This document shows positions 4,900-7,259 of a stretch of DNA of 7,259 bases, in pieces (the stretch's first letter is position 1; each line of letters starts with the position of its first letter). The stretch covers positions 1 to 7,259 of the forward strand of contig JAFADT010000998.1 in assembly GCA_023424585.1 (NCBI GenBank), read 5' to 3'. The stretch comes from Pseudomonadota bacterium (GTDB lineage Bacteria > Myxococcota > Myxococcia > Myxococcales > Myxococcaceae). The position numbers and the translations under genes are program-made. The notes beneath the pieces were generated by a model, which was given only the letters and a program-made list of their open reading frames with translations, ran no database searches and was not told the origin of the DNA.

Positions 4900-5666
4900 C
4901 GGTGTTCCGCGTGCTGGTGGTGGACGACGAGGCGCCCGCGCGCGCGAAGGTGAAGCGCCTGCTGGCCGCCGACGCCCGCTTCACCTGCGTGGGCGAGGCC
5001 CAGGACGGGACGGAGGCGCTCGCGCGCATCGAGGCGCTGCGGCCGGACCTGGTGGTGCTGGACGTGCAGATGCCCGGCCTCACCGGCTTCGAGGTCCTGG
5101 AGGCGCTCGGGCCGGACGCGTGCCCCTCGGTCATCTTCTCCACCGCCTACGAGCGCTTCGCGCTCCAGGCCTTCGAGGCCCACGCGGCGGACTACCTCCT
5201 CAAGCCCTACGACGCCGGGCGCTTCACCCGGGCGCTCGACAAGGCCCATGCGCTCCTGAGCGCGGGGACGCACGGCGCCGCCGCGCTGGAGGCCCTGCTC
5301 GCCACGGTGACCCGGGCCCGCCCGGAGCGCCCCCGGGAGCGGCTGGTGGTGAAGGTGGGCGAGGGCTGGGTCCCCCTGCGCCTGGACACCGTGTGGCGCC
5401 TGTCGTCCGAGGACAAGTACGTGCGGCTCTACACCGCCCAGGGCGAGCACCTGGTGCGCCAGACGCTGCGCGCCCTGGAGGAGCGCCTGGACCCCGGCCG
5501 CTTCGTGCGCGTGCACCGGAGCGACCTGGTCAACCTGGAGGCCGTGGCCCGCCTGGAGCCGTGGACGCACGGGGACGGCATCCTCGTGCTCAAGGACGGC
5601 TCCACGGTGATCCTCAGTCGCACCTACCGCGAGGCCTTCCTCCAGCAGTGGGGCGCCGCCGAGTAG
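4896..5666 (+). CDS. LytTR-family response regulator (LytR/AlgR type)
   Basis: Cytosolic DNA-binding response regulator of 256 aa. The receiver domain (about 4-120) shows VLVVDDE with acidic Asp10/Asp11, the phospho-acceptor Asp56 in LVVLDVQMPGLTGFE, Thr83 in FSTAY and Lys103 in YLLKPYDAGRF. All the switch residues are therefore present. After a linker (about 121-147) comes the LytTR DNA-binding domain (about 148-250): LVVKVGEGWVPLRLDTVWRL, EDKYVRLYT (172-180), RFVRVHRSDLVNLEAV (202-217) and the final ILSRTYREAFL. LytTR proteins bind pairs of short direct repeats upstream of targets, often including their own operon. The partner kinase is immediately upstream with a 4-nt overlap. No obvious LytTR-type repeat pair was recognised at 2494-2629. 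It ends the cassette. Confidence 0.94.
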   Translation: MTVFRVLVVDDEAPARAKVKRLLAADARFTCVGEAQDGTEALARIEALRPDLVVLDVQMPGLTGFEVLEALGPDACPSVIFSTAYERFALQAFEAHAADYLLKPYDAGRFTRALDKAHALLSAGTHGAAALEALLATVTRARPERPRERLVVKVGEGWVPLRLDTVWRLSSEDKYVRLYTAQGEHLVRQTLRALEERLDPGRFVRVHRSDLVNLEAVARLEPWTHGDGILVLKDGSTVILSRTYREAFLQQWGAAE

Positions 5667-5675
5667 CCCGACGCG

Positions 5676-5693
5676 CCGGGTCTGTTCACCCGG
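5676..5693 (+). terminator. Possible weak terminator hairpin after the LytTR regulator
   Basis: CCGGGT (5676-5681) and ACCCGG (5688-5693) form a perfect 6-bp stem with loop CTGTTC, 9 nt after the TAG at 5664-5666. No T-run follows; a GC-only palindrome, CCGGGCCCGG, comes next (5697-5706). It may be a Rho-assisted or inefficient terminator. Confidence 0.35.
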
Positions 5694-5749
5694 AGGCCGG
5701 GCCCGGGAGCCACGGCGGGTCGCGGCATCCCAGCCGGACCCACCGGGTG

Positions 5750-5809
5750 CTACAGGTCTGTTGCCTGGAAACTGGACGTCCGCTGGAACGTGTCAGACGC
5801 TGCCTGTAG
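5750..5809 (+). promoter_or_regulatory. Long imperfect inverted repeat upstream of dnaB
   Basis: CTACAG (5750-5755) pairs with CTGTAG (5804-5809), and directly inside it GTCTG (5756-5760) pairs with CAGAC (5794-5798), leaving GCTGC (5799-5803) bulged on the 3' side. Together that is 11 bp with one 5-nt bulge. The loop region holds the palindrome GGACGTCC (5774-5781) and three CTGGA repeats (5765, 5772, 5783). A poor promoter-like pair also lies here: TTGCCT (5761-5766), 17 nt, TGGAAC (5784-5789). The 3' arm touches the AGAGG (5808-5812) that is the only ribosome-site candidate for dnaB. An operator, a leader structure or chance are all possible. Confidence 0.4.
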
Positions 5810-5824
5810 AGGTTCCAAGCAGCC

Positions 5825-7213
5825 ATGCAGAACGTCCTGGACGGTAGGGAAGGACGGCGGGTCCACGAGGACCTTGCCGCGGAGCGCGCGGTGCTGGGCG
5901 CCGTGCTGGCGGACAACGGGCTCATCACTCCCGTGGCGGAGGTCGTCCACGCGGACGACTTCTCCAGCCCCTCGCACGCGCAGATCTTCGCCGCGATGAT
6001 GCGGCTGGACGCGCAGAGCAAGCAGGTGGACCACCTGACGCTCGCGGAGGAGCTCAAGATCCTCGGCCAGCTCGTCGCGGTGGGCGGCCCCGCGTACCTG
6101 ATGGGCCTGGACCAGGTCGTCCCGCTGGCGGCCAACGCCGTCCAGTACGCCCACATCGTCAAGGACCAGGCCATCCGCCGGCGCCTGGCCAACGTGGGCC
6201 GGGAGATCCAGGACCTCGCCAGCCAGGAGACGGGCGAGCTGGAGGTCCTGCTCGACGAGGCCGAGCGCAAGGTCTTCCTCCTCGCGGAGAAGAAGCGCGA
6301 GGGCGACCTGCGGCCGGTCAGCGAGCTGATGGAGCAGACGCTCGACCTGCTGGACAAGATGAAGAGCGCGGCGACGGGCGTGACGGGCCTGTCCACGGGC
6401 TACATCGACCTGGACAACCAGCTGACGGGCCTGCACGCCGGCGAGCTGATCATCCTCGCGGCGCGTCCCGGCATCGGCAAGACGTCCTTCGCCATGAACA
6501 TCGCGGTGCACGCCGCGCTGAAGGAGAACAAGGCCGTCGGCATCTTCAGCCTGGAAATGCCCGCGGATCAGCTGCTCATGCGTCTGCTGGCGTCCACGGC
6601 GCGCGTGGACATGAAGAAGCTGCGCGGCGGCCGGCTGTCGCCCCACGACGAGGAGAAGTTCCAGGAGATGGCGGGCGCGCTCTACAACGCGCCCATCTAC
6701 ATCGACGACTCCGGCGGCCTGTCCCCGTTCGACCTGCGCGCGAAGGCGCGGCGCGTGAAGCAGAAGGACCCGCGCCTGTCGCTCATCGTCATCGACTACC
6801 TCCAGCTGATGCACCAGAAGGGCAAGGTGGAGAGCCGCCAGCTGGAGGTGGCGGAGATCTCCCGCGCGCTCAAGCAGCTGGCCAAGGAGCTGGAGGTGCC
6901 CATCATCGCGCTCAGCCAGCTCAGCCGTAAGGTGGAGGAGCGCAAGGGCGGCAAGCCCATGCTGTCGGACCTGCGTGAGTCCGGCTCCATCGAGCAGGAC
7001 GCCGACGTGGTGATGTTCATCCACCGTGAGACGGAAGAGGACGGCGGCGAAGGGGGTGGCGGTGGAGGCGGCGGTGGTGGAGGGGGCGGCGGCAACACGG
7101 TCATCCCCGTGGAGCTCATCGTCGCCAAGCAGCGCAACGGCCCCATCGGGTCCGTCGATCTGGTGTTCCTCGCGGAGTACACGCGCTTCGAGAGCCGCGC
7201 CCGGGGCGAGTAG
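5825..7213 (+). CDS. dnaB: Replicative DNA helicase DnaB
   Basis: Hexameric ATP-driven helicase that unwinds DNA at the replication fork and interacts with primase. The 462-aa length is normal. The N-terminal domain (about 13-115) shows EDLAAERAVLGAVLADN, FSSPSHAQIF and VDHLTLAEEL, and a linker follows (about 116-185). The C-terminal RecA-like domain has TGLSTGYIDLDNQLTGLHAGELIILAAR split over 187-214, the Walker A RPGIGKTS (214-221, Lys219), FSLEMP (241-246), Walker B LIVIDYLQLM (320-329, Asp324), LSQLSR (363-368), and AKQRNGPIG (434-442), which holds a conserved Arg. Between FIHR and ELIVAKQRNGP lies an Asp/Glu-Gly stretch with 14 consecutive glycines (410-423), longer than the usual loop. 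The start at 5825 has only AGAGG at 12-nt spacing, but the sequence fits the DnaB N-terminus. Confidence 0.97.
   Translation: MQNVLDGREGRRVHEDLAAERAVLGAVLADNGLITPVAEVVHADDFSSPSHAQIFAAMMRLDAQSKQVDHLTLAEELKILGQLVAVGGPAYLMGLDQVVPLAANAVQYAHIVKDQAIRRRLANVGREIQDLASQETGELEVLLDEAERKVFLLAEKKREGDLRPVSELMEQTLDLLDKMKSAATGVTGLSTGYIDLDNQLTGLHAGELIILAARPGIGKTSFAMNIAVHAALKENKAVGIFSLEMPADQLLMRLLASTARVDMKKLRGGRLSPHDEEKFQEMAGALYNAPIYIDDSGGLSPFDLRAKARRVKQKDPRLSLIVIDYLQLMHQKGKVESRQLEVAEISRALKQLAKELEVPIIALSQLSRKVEERKGGKPMLSDLRESGSIEQDADVVMFIHRETEEDGGEGGGGGGGGGGGGGGNTVIPVELIVAKQRNGPIGSVDLVFLAEYTRFESRARGE
7049..7093 (+). repeat. Glycine-codon tract within dnaB
   Basis: After GGC GGC GAA come 14 consecutive glycine codons using GGG, GGT, GGC and GGA in mixed order. 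The coding strand is therefore extremely G-rich with many GG/GGG runs. It is not a pure trinucleotide microsatellite, since all four glycine codons are interleaved. Confidence 0.85.
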
Positions 7214-7221
7214 CCCCCGGG
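7200..7221 (+). terminator. Possible hairpin at the end of dnaB
   Basis: CCCGGGG (7200-7206) and CCCCGGG (7215-7221) form a perfect 7-bp GC stem with an 8-nt loop that contains the dnaB stop (7211-7213). No T-run follows on the + strand. As a symmetric structure between two apparently convergent genes it might slow transcription from both sides, but it is not a canonical terminator. Confidence 0.3.
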
Positions 7222-7225
7222 TCCG

Positions 7226-7259
7226 TCAGTCGCGGCCGGTGCGCAGGTAGCCCGTGACG
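7226..7259 (-). CDS. Probable C-terminus of a convergent minus-strand gene (partial)
   Basis: On the minus strand, a frame open from the window edge reads VTGYLRTGRD and ends at a TGA (plus-strand TCA at 7226-7228), 12 nt past the dnaB stop. The composition looks protein-like and the position suits a convergent neighbour. Ten codons are too few to name a family or to be sure it is coding. Confidence 0.35.
   Translation of the reverse strand, partial: VTGYLRTGRD

Noticed and set aside
2354..5570. Several long minus-strand open frames opposite the acyltransferase, kinase and regulator
   Set aside because: They are Arg/Gln/His/Pro-rich shadow frames of the real genes with no recognisable domain and no ribosome sites.
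5750..7024. Long minus-strand frame opposite dnaB
   Set aside because: It is an antisense shadow of a conserved gene. The low-complexity Leu/His/Gln/Arg composition has no family signature.

Overview
The window is very GC-rich and densely coding. The coding strand shows strong G/C bias at third codon positions, so long spurious reading frames appear on the opposite strand. Gene content, the Gly/Arg/Asp-rich N-terminal extension on ribosomal protein S18 and the membrane acyltransferase plus LytTR-type two-component cassette suggest a myxobacterium (Myxococcota, Myxococcus/Corallococcus-like). That assignment is inference; no marker for species is present.

Layout, all on the + strand except the last few codons. 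(1) 2-70: C-terminal Ala/Lys-rich tail of an upstream gene, probably rplY/ctc (ribosomal protein L25), followed by a clear intrinsic terminator (98-137). (2) 179-754: pth, peptidyl-tRNA hydrolase. (3) 755-1022: non-coding stretch with a candidate vegetative promoter (about 790-819) and a leader with several perfect or near-perfect hairpins. (4) 1023-2423: ribosomal protein operon rpsF-rpsR-rplI (S6, S18, L9), ending in a 12-bp stem terminator with a GNRA tetraloop (2463-2493). (5) 2630-5666: a tightly coupled three-gene cassette: membrane acyltransferase, LytS-type sensor histidine kinase and LytTR response regulator. The junctions are a GTGA and an ATGA 4-nt stop/start overlap. (6) 5667-5824: intergenic region with a long imperfect inverted repeat just upstream of dnaB. 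(7) 5825-7213: dnaB, replicative helicase, with a 14-glycine tract near its C-terminus. (8) 7226-7259: probable 3' end of a convergent minus-strand gene.

Most of the window is translation and replication housekeeping. rplI and dnaB are close neighbours in many bacteria (for example Bacillus). Here they are separated by the signalling cassette, which therefore looks like an accessory insertion into a conserved block. In the cassette, the kinase is expected to sense a membrane signal and phosphorylate the LytTR regulator; the acyltransferase, probably modifying a cell-envelope or exported glycan, is the likely co-regulated output. No mobile element, CRISPR array, tRNA or rRNA was seen. The items most worth a second look are the structured rpsF leader, the S18 extension, the acyltransferase/two-component cassette, the inverted repeat before dnaB and the polyglycine insertion in DnaB.
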